Shown here: piece after piece, positions 53,973-62,832 of the stretch
How the letters are laid out: every line of letters starts with the position of its first letter
Numbering within the stretch: the first letter of the stretch is position 1
Source: Rhizobium oryziradicis
Lineage (GTDB): Bacteria; Pseudomonadota; Alphaproteobacteria; Rhizobiales; Rhizobiaceae
Assembly: GCF_001939045.1 (NCBI RefSeq)
Contig: NZ_MKIM01000027.1
Span: 248,001 to 312,000 of the forward strand
Direction: 5' to 3'
Length of the DNA: 64,000 nucleotides
Notes under the pieces: model-generated
Told to the model about the DNA's origin: nothing
Database searches by the model: none
Seen by the model: only the letters and a program-made list of their open reading frames with translations
Made by a program: the position numbers and the translations under genes

Positions 53973-54446
53973 TCAATCAGAAATGCACCGCAGCATCTCA
54001 ATCAGCTGATCGCGCTTTTCATAGCCGCCAAGCCGGCCAATGAATTTGTCTTCATGCTCGCGCCATTTGGGCATGAGGGATTGCAGAAAAGCCATTCCCG
54101 CATCCGTCATGTGCAGAAAGTACACACGCCGGTCTGTCGCAGATTTTCGGCGCTCAATCAGACCTTTTTCCTCAAGACCATCCACAAGTGCCACAAAATT
54201 CGCCCGCTGAATGGAAAGAATTGCGGCAACATCGCTTTGCCTCAGGCCGGAATTACCAGCAATAATCGATAAAACCGAGAAATCGGCGGGGCGAATACCT
54301 TGGTCGCCAAGAACATCTTGAAAATCTTGTAATATTGCAAGCTGCGCCCGTCTCACGCGAAAACCAAGAGATATTTCCAAAACTGACTGATCGACAACCC
54401 CTTGTCGATCCGCAATTTGCTCTGCGGACATATTGAAATTGTTCAT
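53973..54446 (-). CDS. MarR-family transcriptional regulator
   Basis: 157 aa winged helix. The recognition helix is in RQSDVAAILSIQRANFVALVDGL, followed by the wing EEKGLIERRKSATDRRVYFL. MarR proteins typically bind a palindrome in their own or an adjacent promoter; a candidate TCAATAATTATTGA lies 138 bp upstream. No divergent target gene is adjacent, only the tRNA. Ligand unknown. Confidence 0.88.
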   Translation of the reverse strand: MNNFNMSAEQIADRQGVVDQSVLEISLGFRVRRAQLAILQDFQDVLGDQGIRPADFSVLSIIAGNSGLRQSDVAAILSIQRANFVALVDGLEEKGLIERRKSATDRRVYFLHMTDAGMAFLQSLMPKWREHEDKFIGRLGGYEKRDQLIEMLRCISD

Positions 54447-54583
54447 AACTCTTTAATCAAAACCTCCCCACATAAATGCAGCGTCCCACAACGCAGCATG
54501 CCACGAATTTCGATTTAGGAATAAAATTCTCCCGTTGTCTTCTGTACTATTCTCGATAGAGTGAAGCAACATGCTTCTCTTTC

Positions 54584-54597
54584 TCAATAATTATTGA
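54584..54597. promoter_or_regulatory. Perfect 14-bp palindrome, candidate MarR operator
   Basis: TCAATAATTATTGA, fully symmetric, 138 bp upstream of the MarR start. AT-rich inverted repeats of this kind are usual MarR sites; the distance is long. Confidence 0.4.
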
Positions 54598-54691
54598 AGA
54601 TACCTAATTGAAATGATGACCGCGCTTTCGCGGGGCGTATCTGGCAATGTTGAAAAGAGGGCGCTTCTGTGGGGCAAATGCAAATTCACCA

Positions 54692-54720
54692 TTGAAGAGA
54701 CGATAAGACTAGGCTATTAA
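54692..54720 (+). promoter_or_regulatory. Sigma70-type promoter candidate for tRNA-Arg
   Basis: TTGAAG, 17-base spacer, TATTAA. Transcription would begin about 25 bases before the mature tRNA 5' end. Confidence 0.5.
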
Positions 54721-54751
54721 CCGCTTCGCACCACAGCGTGCAACGCTGAAC

Positions 54752-54828
54752 GCACCCGTAGCTCAGCTGGATAGAGTGTTGGATTCCGATTCCAAAGGTC
54801 ACAGGTTCGAATCCTGTCGGGTGCGCCA
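54752..54828 (+). tRNA. tRNA-Arg (anticodon CCG)
   Basis: 77 nt cloverleaf. Acceptor stem GCACCCG / CGGGTGC, anticodon stem TTGGA / TCCAA with loop TTCCGAT, T-arm ACAGG TTCGAAT CCTGT, discriminator G and encoded CCA. The anticodon CCG reads the CGG arginine codon. Confidence 0.95.
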
Positions 54829-55006
54829 TTTCTTGTTTTTTCAATAAAATCAGATGCTTACGTGCCAATGTCAACGGCGCGGTCTTGAGTGCGCCAAGGG
54901 TTTGGAAAATGGTGCTGACCGCGCGTGAATGGTCATCTTGTCGCGGGGTTGGGGTTTGCATGAACCTTTCCAGCGGCCATCCTTGTCTTGTATGGTTGCG
55001 CCGATC

Positions 55007-55348
55007 TCATCGACCTTGCCGTGGCCCTCGTGCTTCCTTTGCGGAGTCGGAAAATCCGGGAGGTTTGTTTTTGATCCACGCGACGAATTTTTGCACGGCG
55101 GGATCTTCAAGAATGGCTTCGATTGTCGAAAACTTCTTCGCCAGTTGGGAATCTGTGAAGATGGCGTGTATCTGATCGTGGCAAACACGATGGAGACACA
55201 CGGTTTTCTTTCCGCCCTTGCTCTTGGGAACAAGATGATGGAGCACTTTCTGATCTTCGGGAATCGAGCGCTCGCATAACGGACATACCAGTGGCTCTGG
55301 CTCTGCCACGTCCCATGAAGCCAGTTCGTCTCTGTTTTTGCGAGCCAT
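55007..55348 (-). CDS. HNH endonuclease family protein
   Basis: About 113 aa. The zinc/HNH core is VCPLCERSIPEDQKVLHHLVPKSKGGK and CLHRVCHDQIHAIF: two Cys in CPLC, the metal His pair HHLVP, and a later H-x-x-C-H. It resembles the small stand-alone HNH proteins of rhizobia. Starts at 55348 or 55378 are possible; the first fits the family start. It lies just beyond the tRNA gene with no integrase or repeat, so an island is not shown. Confidence 0.82.
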   Translation of the reverse strand: MARKNRDELASWDVAEPEPLVCPLCERSIPEDQKVLHHLVPKSKGGKKTVCLHRVCHDQIHAIFTDSQLAKKFSTIEAILEDPAVQKFVAWIKNKPPGFSDSAKEARGPRQGR

Positions 55349-55465
55349 AAGCCGATCTTTCTGCGTGGTGCGGGCCATGCGGAAAATATCGGTTTTATCG
55401 GTGGGGCGCAATGCGCTCTACAGCATCGTGCAGAAAATCGGAATCGGCACGATGCCCAATAGTGG

Positions 55466-56068
55466 TTACCAGCTGCCCGTCAGCGCTTTGCCTGTGAGCT
55501 GCACCTGCTTTTGGTTCCCGAATTCGTCCGTCACAGTCATAAACGGCATCATTTTCTTGGGCGCTTTGCGAAACCAGATTTCGGCGAGGCGGGCGAGGTC
55601 GCCAATGGCGCTTGCGTCCTTCCAGCCGGCAAAGCGGCGGGCGGTGGCGCTGGGTGTGGAGGCGTAGAAGAAGTCTCCGGAGGTGTTGAGGGAGTTGATG
55701 TCTGCGGCCATGGCGCTGAGGGGTTTTTGCAGCATTTTGGCGGGCAGGGGTGTGCCGTTCAGGGTCAATGCCGGGGCCATAAAATCAATCGCCCAGCCGT
55801 CGGCCTCGATCCAGCAATGGAAGTTTTCGCCGTCACCGGTGAGGAAACCATCGTCCTTGTGATCGGCAAACAGCATCACGTCATTGCCAAGGCGATAGGC
55901 CGCGAGGCCGCTTTTCGGGGCGGCGTTGATTTTAAAATGCTGTTTCAAAAGGTAAGAGCCAAAAACGCTGAAATACATGCTTGCCGTTGCCGGATTGGCC
56001 TTTTCGCTCAAGAGCAGCGAATTGATCACGCTGTAGATGCGGTGATAGTCGGTTTGCTTGATCAGCAT
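55466..56068 (-). CDS. DUF2026 family protein
   Basis: 200 aa. It opens LIKQTDYHRIYSVINSLLL and includes FHCWIEADGWAIDFMAPAL, which I associate with DUF2026. No signal peptide or membrane segment. Function unknown. The downstream neighbour is the HNH gene on the same strand about 120 bp away. Confidence 0.7.
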   Translation of the reverse strand: MLIKQTDYHRIYSVINSLLLSEKANPATASMYFSVFGSYLLKQHFKINAAPKSGLAAYRLGNDVMLFADHKDDGFLTGDGENFHCWIEADGWAIDFMAPALTLNGTPLPAKMLQKPLSAMAADINSLNTSGDFFYASTPSATARRFAGWKDASAIGDLARLAEIWFRKAPKKMMPFMTVTDEFGNQKQVQLTGKALTGSW

Positions 56069-56103
56069 GTGAGGCAGGCCTTTTGCATAATTGTAAACGC
56101 CGA

Positions 56104-56126
56104 AAAGGCCGGATGAACCGGCCTTT
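56104..56126. terminator. Terminator after the DEAD-box helicase gene
   Basis: Perfect 9-base stem AAAGGCCGG / CCGGCCTTT with a 5-nt loop, downstream of the helicase stop and just upstream of the DUF2026 start. Confidence 0.7.
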
Positions 56127-56152
56127 CCTGATATTGTCGTGGTCGCTGAATT

Positions 56153-57544
56153 TTAGCGTTCGCGGCGCTGACCACCTGCACCAGCACGGGCTGGGCCGTC
56201 CTGACGTGGGCGATCCGGGCGGCGCGCTGGACGGCTGCCGCCGGGCTTGCGATTGCCGCCTGGACGGGCCGAGCGGTTCTCGCCTTCGCCGCCGTCTTCG
56301 CGTGGGCCGCGATTTTGTGGGCGGCCATGGTTACGGTTGCCTGCACCGGCACCCGCGCCAGCACCTGCACCACCGCCACGACGGGCTGGACGGGCAGGGC
56401 GACCGCGATCGGCCGGAGCCTCGCCGCTGGCCACTGCGATTTCAATGCCCATCAGGCGCTCGATGTCGCGCAGCAAGCGGATTTCGTCAGGTGCGCAAAA
56501 CGCAATGGCAATGCCATCACGGCCAGCACGGGCCGTACGGCCAATACGGTGCACGTAAGCGTCGGGCACTTCCGGCAGGTCGTAGTTGAACACGTGGCTG
56601 ACGGCAGGAATGTCGATGCCACGGGCAGCAACGTCTGTTGCCACCAAGATCTTGATGGTGCCATCGCGGAAGCCCTTGAGGGCGCGTTCGCGCTGGCCCT
56701 GGCTCTTGTTGCCGTGAATGGAGGCAACCGAGTGGCCGGTCAGTTCCAGATGCTTGGTCAGCTTTTCAGCGCCATGCTTGGTGCGCAAAAACACGATGGA
56801 GCGACCATCTGGATTGTCAGCAAACGACTTCTTGACCAGCTCGGTCTTGTGGTTCTGGCCGTTAACGAAGTGAACATATTGCTCAACCTTGTCGGCAGCC
56901 TTGCCCGGAGGGCTGACTTCAACCTTGGTTGGGTCTTTCAGGAAGCTGGCAGCCAGATCGGCAATGGCCTTTGGCATGGTGGCCGAAAACAGCAGGGTCT
57001 GGCGCTTTGGCGGAACCATTTTGGCAATTTTGCGCAGGTCATGGATAAAGCCCAGGTCCAACATCTGGTCGGCTTCGTCGAGCACGAGATATTTCACGGC
57101 GCGCAGCGAAATGGCATTGCGCGAAATCAGGTCGAGCAGACGGCCAGGCGTTGCCACCAGAATGTCGGTGCCTTTTTCCAGCTGCAGCTGTTGCTTGTTG
57201 ATGGATGCGCCACCAACAACCTGATTGATCTTCAACGGTGTTCTGCGAATAAAGCCGCGCAGGTTGTCACCAATCTGGTTGACCAATTCGCGGGTTGGCG
57301 CGAGAATCAGCGTGCGGGTGGTGCGGTTTTCAGGACGGCTTGGGTCCTTCAGCAGCATTTCAATCAATGGCAGGCCGAAGGCGGCGGTTTTGCCGGTGCC
57401 GGTCTGGGCCAGACCAATCAGGTCGCGGCCGGAAAGAACAACGGGAATACCCTGTTCTTGAATCGGTGTTGGTGTATCGAAGTTCATTGCGGTCAGCGTG
57501 GCAACAATATTTGCCGAGAGGCCAAGTTCGTTAAAACTGGTCAA
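56153..57544 (-). CDS. DEAD-box RNA helicase with RG-rich tail
   Basis: 463 aa. Motifs in order: Q motif FDTPTPIQEQGIP, I AQTGTGKTAA, Ia PTRELVNQI, II VLDEADQM, III FSATMP, IV SIVFLR, V ATDVAARGID, VI HRIGRTARAGR. After residue about 380 comes a basic tail of Arg, Gly, Pro and a (Gly-Ala)n run, typical of RhlE/RhlB-type helicases and likely to bind RNA. The start is a TTG at 57544 with AAGG upstream; the frame continues to an ATG at 57574 that would add non-conserved residues. Confidence 0.93.
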   Translation of the reverse strand: MTSFNELGLSANIVATLTAMNFDTPTPIQEQGIPVVLSGRDLIGLAQTGTGKTAAFGLPLIEMLLKDPSRPENRTTRTLILAPTRELVNQIGDNLRGFIRRTPLKINQVVGGASINKQQLQLEKGTDILVATPGRLLDLISRNAISLRAVKYLVLDEADQMLDLGFIHDLRKIAKMVPPKRQTLLFSATMPKAIADLAASFLKDPTKVEVSPPGKAADKVEQYVHFVNGQNHKTELVKKSFADNPDGRSIVFLRTKHGAEKLTKHLELTGHSVASIHGNKSQGQRERALKGFRDGTIKILVATDVAARGIDIPAVSHVFNYDLPEVPDAYVHRIGRTARAGRDGIAIAFCAPDEIRLLRDIERLMGIEIAVASGEAPADRGRPARPARRGGGAGAGAGAGAGNRNHGRPQNRGPREDGGEGENRSARPGGNRKPGGSRPARRPDRPRQDGPARAGAGGQRRER

Positions 57545-57861
57545 TTCATTTACCTTTTCGGGGCGCCAAAACAAAACTCCACCATCGCCTCATTGCGATC
57601 GTGGTTGTTTTAGCGTCAAGAACCCCGCGTGATTTGGGAACTTGTCAGTTGGAAGACTGCTTTCAGGCGCGTTTGGCTGCCGTTGCAGCCATATATGGGG
57701 CGCCTCAAGACCTTCTTTGACTACTGGGAGAGTAGCAGGGCGCGCTCACGCGGCGGCCGGAAGGTTTAAAGCTGATGTGCATTTGCTCTTTTCATCAGCT
57801 ATTGTCAAGGGCCCGCCGGTTTTTAGCGGCGGGCACCGGTGTTTTCGATTTCAAATCTGCG
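57545..57861. other. Intergenic region upstream of the helicase
   Basis: About 315 bp with no gene. It probably contains a long 5' leader for the helicase mRNA, and includes a GCCCGCCG / CGGCGGGC hairpin (57811-57834) at the end of the small secreted gene. Confidence 0.45.
57811..57834. terminator. Hairpin after the small secreted protein gene
   Basis: Perfect 8-base stem GCCCGCCG / CGGCGGGC with an 8-nt loop, 28 bp downstream of the stop on the minus strand; no clear T-run. Confidence 0.5.
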
Positions 57862-58185
57862 TTAGCGCGGGCAGACCTGCACTCTGTAGCCATCGCCCCA
57901 TTCGTTGTGGCGCCATTCATAATGGCAGGCGGGCACATAAACCGGACGGTAATAGGTTCTGTACACCGGCGGTGGTGGTGGCGGAGCTTCGTAAACCGGA
58001 TAGGCATAAGCCGGACGGCGTGCTTCGTTGATCAAAGCACCACCAATGATGCCACCAACGGCACCGGCGGCAACGCCGCCCCAGAAATGGTCACGTGCCT
58101 GAGCCGCCGGCGCAGTTGCAACGAGGGAAAGCCCCACCATGGATGTGGCCAAACCCGCAGACATGACGTTACGAAATATGGACAT
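57862..58185 (-). CDS. Small secreted Gly-zipper protein
   Basis: 107 aa. Signal peptide to about residue 30 (AAQARD). A glycine-zipper GGVAAGAVGGIIGGALI follows, then a Pro/Tyr-rich stretch (PPPPPPVYRTYYRPVYVP) and a C-terminal pair of Cys. Small envelope proteins like this are common in rhizobia and of unknown function; the Gly-zipper suggests membrane or surface association. ATG with AAGG upstream. Confidence 0.7.
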   Translation of the reverse strand: MSIFRNVMSAGLATSMVGLSLVATAPAAQARDHFWGGVAAGAVGGIIGGALINEARRPAYAYPVYEAPPPPPPVYRTYYRPVYVPACHYEWRHNEWGDGYRVQVCPR

Positions 58186-58443
58186 GACCTTGTTCCTTTC
58201 AAAGCCCTACTTCGAGAATATGGGCATAATCTGATCGCGAAACACGGCAGATTCATGATCAATCTGTGGCAAGGAGTTTAAATTCTATGTCATGTTTTTC
58301 GCACTTTTAGTTGTTTTTACGCAGTAATTCTCTTTCTGGCTGAATGAAAACTGTGGTTAATAAGGTATTGTTTTTCTGAGGTTCCTCTGTTTAGTTGATT
58401 GTGGGGTGATTGTCTTGCGGGATCCAACATAAAAGGGGGCGCG

Positions 58444-61400
58444 TTGCCGGTGGAAGGAGGACTTCTCGCCATTGCGTGCGAAAAAATTGCAAAGCTCGAC
58501 GTTCCTGCCTTTATCAAGGACAGCGAGTTGCGTTTTGTTGCGGTCAATCCGGCGTTTGAGGCATTCTCGGGCTATGATCGGCCCGCTCTTTTGGGCCATG
58601 ACATTGGCACATTGACCGGAAGACCCGAAGATCGTGCCTGGGAAGATATGGAACGCCGCGCTCTGGTGTTTGCAGATGAACAATTGGCGCTGTGTTTTGA
58701 TGGTGCCGGGCAAGAGCATTGCCGAGTGCAAATTGAGCGTTTTGTCACCGAAGATGAAAAGCTGTTTGTGTTTGGCGTGTTTCGCGAGCGCCCCAGACAA
58801 TCAAAAGTGCGACTGTTGAAGCGCAACCGGCACTCTGCCTCCGAGGAGTCCGTGATGGAAAAGCCGCTGTCCGCCAATGACGCTGGCCCGCCAACCCCCG
58901 ATTTTTGTGCCCTGCTGGATGCGCTGACCATGGGCGTGTTGATGCTGGATGGTGATCTGCACATCGCTTATGTGAACAGCATTGCGGTCGATATGCTGGC
59001 TTCCATTGGCTTTCGCCCCCGGCTGGGCGATGGTTTTATGACGCTGGTCGACGCTATCATTGCCTGTGAGGTGCAAGATGGCCGGATTGATCGGCAAGGT
59101 CTTGTTGGCCTGGCCATGAAAGGTGGCGACGGCGGCAAAGCAGCGCGTATCCCCTTGGGTGACAGGGTTGTTGACATCAGCCGCAACCATCTGTCCTGCG
59201 GCAATGTTGTGTTGCAGCTGACCGATGTTACAGATCTGCAAGCGTTTGAACGCGAAAGCCTACTCTATCGCACCGTGCTGGAAAATGTGCCGGAACCGGT
59301 TTTTCTGCGCGATTGCGAGCGGCGGCTGATCTTTGCCAATGCAGCTTATGAGCATATGTTGGGCCAAGATCGGACCCATTTTTACGGCATGACAGAAAGC
59401 GAGATGTTTTCGAAAAATGCCGAGCAATTGTGTGATGAGAACACGCGTGTTCTTGAAACCGGTGTGGAGATTGAGCGAGAGCAGATTGTGACCATGCCCA
59501 ATGGCGTGGCCGTGCCGCTGTTGACCAGTTTGCGGCGCATCAGTGATGGAAATGGCCACCGCTATATTGTTGGTACACTTGCCGACATTTCTATTTTGAA
59601 AGTGAGCGAACGTGCCCTCTTGGAGGCGCGCGCCCAGGCGGAAGAGCGGTATCAGCAATTTGAGCGGATTTTGCGCACCATGCCGATTGGTGTGGTGATC
59701 TGGGAGCCTGATTTTATCATTGGCTTTGCCAATTCCAAGGCGCGAGATATTGTCAACTGGCCGCAGAACCGGCCCATCAATGGGGTGTCTGGCGAGGATT
59801 ATATCCGCCACGCCTATGAAAATGGCTGGCCTTTGGTCGGGCAGGGTGAGGATTTGGACGCGCGCATTGCGGCACGATGCGCTGAGATCAAACAACTGAA
59901 CGGCACCCAGCAATATGAGAGAACGCTGGACAATGGCTGCCATGTGTTGGTGAGCATGACAGCTCTGGAGCACGGCCAGATTCTGGTGACCTACACCGAT
60001 TACACCGAAAAGCATTTGCGTGAGCGGGAAATTCGCGAAGCGAAAGCCCGCCTTGAAGATGTTGGCACGCTGCTGAAAGAGGCCTCGCAGGTGATGACGC
60101 AAGGCCTTTGCGTGGTCGAGAAAAATAAAATTCTCTATGCCAATGACAAATTCGCCGAAATCCTGAATTTTCCGGCACCGATGGTGGCTCAAGGCGCTGA
60201 TTGGCAGGCGCTCTATGACAGTTTGAAGCTGCGTGAAGATTTTGGTGCCAATTCGGCAGAGCTTCTGGAGGATCTGGCGTCGCGCCTGTGCATCGAGACA
60301 AGCGTGAGCGGCGTGCTGAAGCGGCATGATGGTGTCTGGGTGAATTTGGAGGCGCTTGTCAGTGGTGAGGGCCGTTGGCTGTTCGTTGCGCGCGACATAT
60401 CCTATGAGAAAAACCGTGAAGCGGAGCTGACTGCCCTGGCATCGCGGGCGGAGGCTGCCGACAAAGCCAAATCGCGCTTTTTGGCCAGCATGGGGCAGGA
60501 AATTCGCACACCGATGAGCGGTGTGTTGGGCATGGCGGAGTTGCTGATCTCATCCGATCTCGATGCCCGCCAAAAGACATTTGTTGATGTTATTTTGAAA
60601 TCCGGCCGGTCTCTTCTGACGATTATCAATGACATTCTCGATTTCGCAAAGATTGATGATCGAAGCCTGTCCTTGCGCAAAGCTCCCTTTGATCCGATGG
60701 CGGCGGTGGACGATGTGATCTTGCTGATGGCGGGTCGGGCCGCCGAGAAGGATATTGAGCTGCTGGTGCGTGGTCATAGTGGCCTTAAGCATCTGGTGTC
60801 GGCAGATGCAGGGCGCTTTCGACAGATTTTGACCAAGCTTGTCGATGAAGCCATCAAGGCAACCGAGAAAGGCCATGTGCTGGTGGAGCTTTCCGAGCAA
60901 AAGGAAAGTGATGAGCTGCTGTGGTTGACCCTTCAAGTTGAGGATACTGGCCGCGGATTTACGCCAGAGCAGCGCAACGTGGCCTTTTCCAAATTCTCGC
61001 AGTTTGAAGAGCCGCCGTTGTTTCATAAGGGCGGTGCTGGTCTGGCGTTGTCCATCGTTGGCGGATTGGTGGAGCTGTTTGGCGGAACCATTGGTATTCT
61101 GAGTGAGCCGGGCGAAGGCGCGGTGATTACGGTGCGCTTGCCGCTGGCCATTGCCGGTGAGAAAATATCGGAGCGTTCTGCCTTGCATTTGCAAGGGAGC
61201 CGGGTTTTGGCGCTGGCAGAAAATGCCCTGTCTTGCGGCATCCTCAATGATCAATTGGCCCATTGGGGCTTTGATGGCATTGCGCTCACCGAGCCGGAGA
61301 TTGCCTTTGGCGTGTTGCGCGAAGCCATTGTCGTTGATCAGGCCATTGAGGTGCTGGTGGTCGATGTTCAAAAGGCCAATGATGCGGCGATGGATTTCAT

Positions 61401-62118
61401 CCGGCGGGTGCGGCTTGATGGCCTGTTTAACCGCCTCTCCATTCTTGTCTTGATGCCCGCCAATCTGTCGAGTGTGCACGACGCGTTTGATGGCATGAAT
61501 GTGCAGGCGCAATTGCACAAGCCCGTTGCCGATACCCTGTTGCGCAATGCGATTTCAGATGTGTTGAAAGCGGCAAGGCGGGCCTCGCGCCAAGAGACCG
61601 TGCCAGAAACGAGGCCAGACACGAGGCCCGCGTTGCAGGCCCCGCTGCAGCAGATTGCCAGCAGGCTCCCGGTACCGCCCGTCCAGTCCGTGATGCCCGA
61701 AATCGTGATGCCCGAGATCGTGATGATTGTGAGCGGCAGTGACACTGAAGGCGATTTTTTCCGCCAGACCTTGTCTGCGGCCCGGATTAGCTACGAGATT
61801 TTTGCAAGCCAGGAACAGGCGTTCAGCCTGTGGCAGCAGCAGCGCCCGCGCGTCATGCTGATTGATCTGACGCAGGACGATGCGGGTGCTTTGGAGTTTC
61901 TGCGCTTTTTGCGAGCAGAAGAGGCCCGCACGCCCCATATGCCGCCTACTGCGCTGATTGGACTTGCAAGCCGTGCCGTTGACACAGAAAAGTCAATGTA
62001 TCTTGCCGCCGGCCTTGATGATCTGCTGGTCTTGCCGCTCAGCTCTGCCAAACTGGTGGAATGCATCCAGCATTGGTCTGTGGAGCATCATCCTCTGCCA
62101 CAGGTGGCGCTATCTTGA
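58444..62118 (+). CDS. Multi-PAS hybrid histidine kinase homologue lacking the phosphoacceptor His
   Basis: About 1224 aa, no membrane segment. Four to five PAS-like domains lie between about residues 1 and 650. The HisKA-like helix reads FLASMGQEIRTPMSGVLGMAELL: the H-box His is Gln (codon CAG at 60496). The ATPase domain has LVDEAIKATEKG, with Glu where the N-box Asn belongs, while G1 (DTGRGF) and G2 (GGAGLALSI) remain. Two receiver-like domains follow: the first keeps Asp (VVDVQ) and Lys (LHKPV) but lost the acidic pair, the second keeps Asp (LIDLTQ) but has no Lys. The start is uncertain: TTG 58444 (AAGGGGG upstream) or TTG 58399. It is probably a pseudokinase or scaffold; see findings. 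Confidence 0.88.
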   Translation: MPVEGGLLAIACEKIAKLDVPAFIKDSELRFVAVNPAFEAFSGYDRPALLGHDIGTLTGRPEDRAWEDMERRALVFADEQLALCFDGAGQEHCRVQIERFVTEDEKLFVFGVFRERPRQSKVRLLKRNRHSASEESVMEKPLSANDAGPPTPDFCALLDALTMGVLMLDGDLHIAYVNSIAVDMLASIGFRPRLGDGFMTLVDAIIACEVQDGRIDRQGLVGLAMKGGDGGKAARIPLGDRVVDISRNHLSCGNVVLQLTDVTDLQAFERESLLYRTVLENVPEPVFLRDCERRLIFANAAYEHMLGQDRTHFYGMTESEMFSKNAEQLCDENTRVLETGVEIEREQIVTMPNGVAVPLLTSLRRISDGNGHRYIVGTLADISILKVSERALLEARAQAEERYQQFERILRTMPIGVVIWEPDFIIGFANSKARDIVNWPQNRPINGVSGEDYIRHAYENGWPLVGQGEDLDARIAARCAEIKQLNGTQQYERTLDNGCHVLVSMTALEHGQILVTYTDYTEKHLREREIREAKARLEDVGTLLKEASQVMTQGLCVVEKNKILYANDKFAEILNFPAPMVAQGADWQALYDSLKLREDFGANSAELLEDLASRLCIETSVSGVLKRHDGVWVNLEALVSGEGRWLFVARDISYEKNREAELTALASRAEAADKAKSRFLASMGQEIRTPMSGVLGMAELLISSDLDARQKTFVDVILKSGRSLLTIINDILDFAKIDDRSLSLRKAPFDPMAAVDDVILLMAGRAAEKDIELLVRGHSGLKHLVSADAGRFRQILTKLVDEAIKATEKGHVLVELSEQKESDELLWLTLQVEDTGRGFTPEQRNVAFSKFSQFEEPPLFHKGGAGLALSIVGGLVELFGGTIGILSEPGEGAVITVRLPLAIAGEKISERSALHLQGSRVLALAENALSCGILNDQLAHWGFDGIALTEPEIAFGVLREAIVVDQAIEVLVVDVQKANDAAMDFIRRVRLDGLFNRLSILVLMPANLSSVHDAFDGMNVQAQLHKPVADTLLRNAISDVLKAARRASRQETVPETRPDTRPALQAPLQQIASRLPVPPVQSVMPEIVMPEIVMIVSGSDTEGDFFRQTLSAARISYEIFASQEQAFSLWQQQRPRVMLIDLTQDDAGALEFLRFLRAEEARTPHMPPTALIGLASRAVDTEKSMYLAAGLDDLLVLPLSSAKLVECIQHWSVEHHPLPQVALS

Positions 62119-62832
62119 CGTGCCGCCGCACAGCATTTCGCGCTTGCCCGCAAAACCTTTGCGGCGCTCCACCTGAAAGCCTGCCGCCACCAGATTGCGC
62201 CGCACGAAACCGGCTGCGGCATAGGTGGCAAAGCGCCCACCCTCTCTGGTAAGTTGGCAAAGGCGGGTCATCAGCTCAATCGACCACATGTCGGCATTGC
62301 GTGATGGTGCAAACCCATCCAGATACCAGGCATCGAACGGCTCTTGCCAGCTGTTGAGCGAGGTCAGCGCATCACCACAAACGACAATCAGACGGGTCTG
62401 CTCATCAAGATCGAGCTGAACCTGACCGCTGGGAGCCTCGGGCCAAAGTGAGACGAAGTGTTGTCGCTCACCATCAATTTCCGGCCAATGGGAGAGGGCG
62501 CGGTCAATATCCTGCCCCCGCATGGGATAAAGCTCAAACGAGGTAAAGGTCAGTTTTTGGCCTGGCTGGCGGTAGAGTTTCCACTGCCGCCATGTTTCCA
62601 TGGCATTCAAGCCGGTGCCGAAACCCAGTTCGCCGATGCGGAAATCCTGCGCCCCGTTCCAGCGCTGCGGCAAATCATTGCCCGCCAGAAACACGTGGCC
62701 GCATTCCAGCCTGCCATCGGTCTGGCAGTAAAAATGGTCGCCAAAAGCGGTGGAATAGGGCATATCGCCCTCTTGCCAGGTCAAGCTCTGGTGCGTTGCG
62801 GCAATTTCGGATTCTGAAGTGGAGTGTGTCAT
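62110..62832 (-). CDS. mnmD: tRNA 5-methylaminomethyl-2-thiouridine methyltransferase
   Basis: 240 aa. It matches the methyltransferase half of E. coli MnmC: YSTAFGDHFYCQ, the SAM-binding GELGFGTGLNAMETW, then WYLDGFAPSRNADMWS and GGRFATYAAAGFVRRNL. It makes the last methylation of mnm5s2U at tRNA position 34. Rhizobia have the domain as a separate gene, as here. It converges on the PAS kinase gene by 9 bp and shares its start region with the divergent FAD oxidoreductase. Confidence 0.93.
   Translation of the reverse strand: MTHSTSESEIAATHQSLTWQEGDMPYSTAFGDHFYCQTDGRLECGHVFLAGNDLPQRWNGAQDFRIGELGFGTGLNAMETWRQWKLYRQPGQKLTFTSFELYPMRGQDIDRALSHWPEIDGERQHFVSLWPEAPSGQVQLDLDEQTRLIVVCGDALTSLNSWQEPFDAWYLDGFAPSRNADMWSIELMTRLCQLTREGGRFATYAAAGFVRRNLVAAGFQVERRKGFAGKREMLCGGTSR

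Larger units (their letters stand above)
54447..54751. other. Intergenic region between MarR gene and tRNA-Arg
   Basis: About 305 bp with no gene. It contains the palindrome at 54584 and the tRNA promoter candidate at 54692-54720. Confidence 0.45.

Noticed and set aside
54871-55233. 120-codon minus frame overlapping the HNH gene
   Set aside because: Out-of-frame shadow; the HNH motifs are in the other frame.
54752-55411. tRNA-associated genomic island starting with the HNH nuclease gene
   Set aside because: No integrase, no repeat of the tRNA 3' end and no shift in composition was seen.
59260-60327. 355-codon minus frame inside the PAS hybrid kinase gene
   Set aside because: Antisense shadow of PAS-coding sequence.
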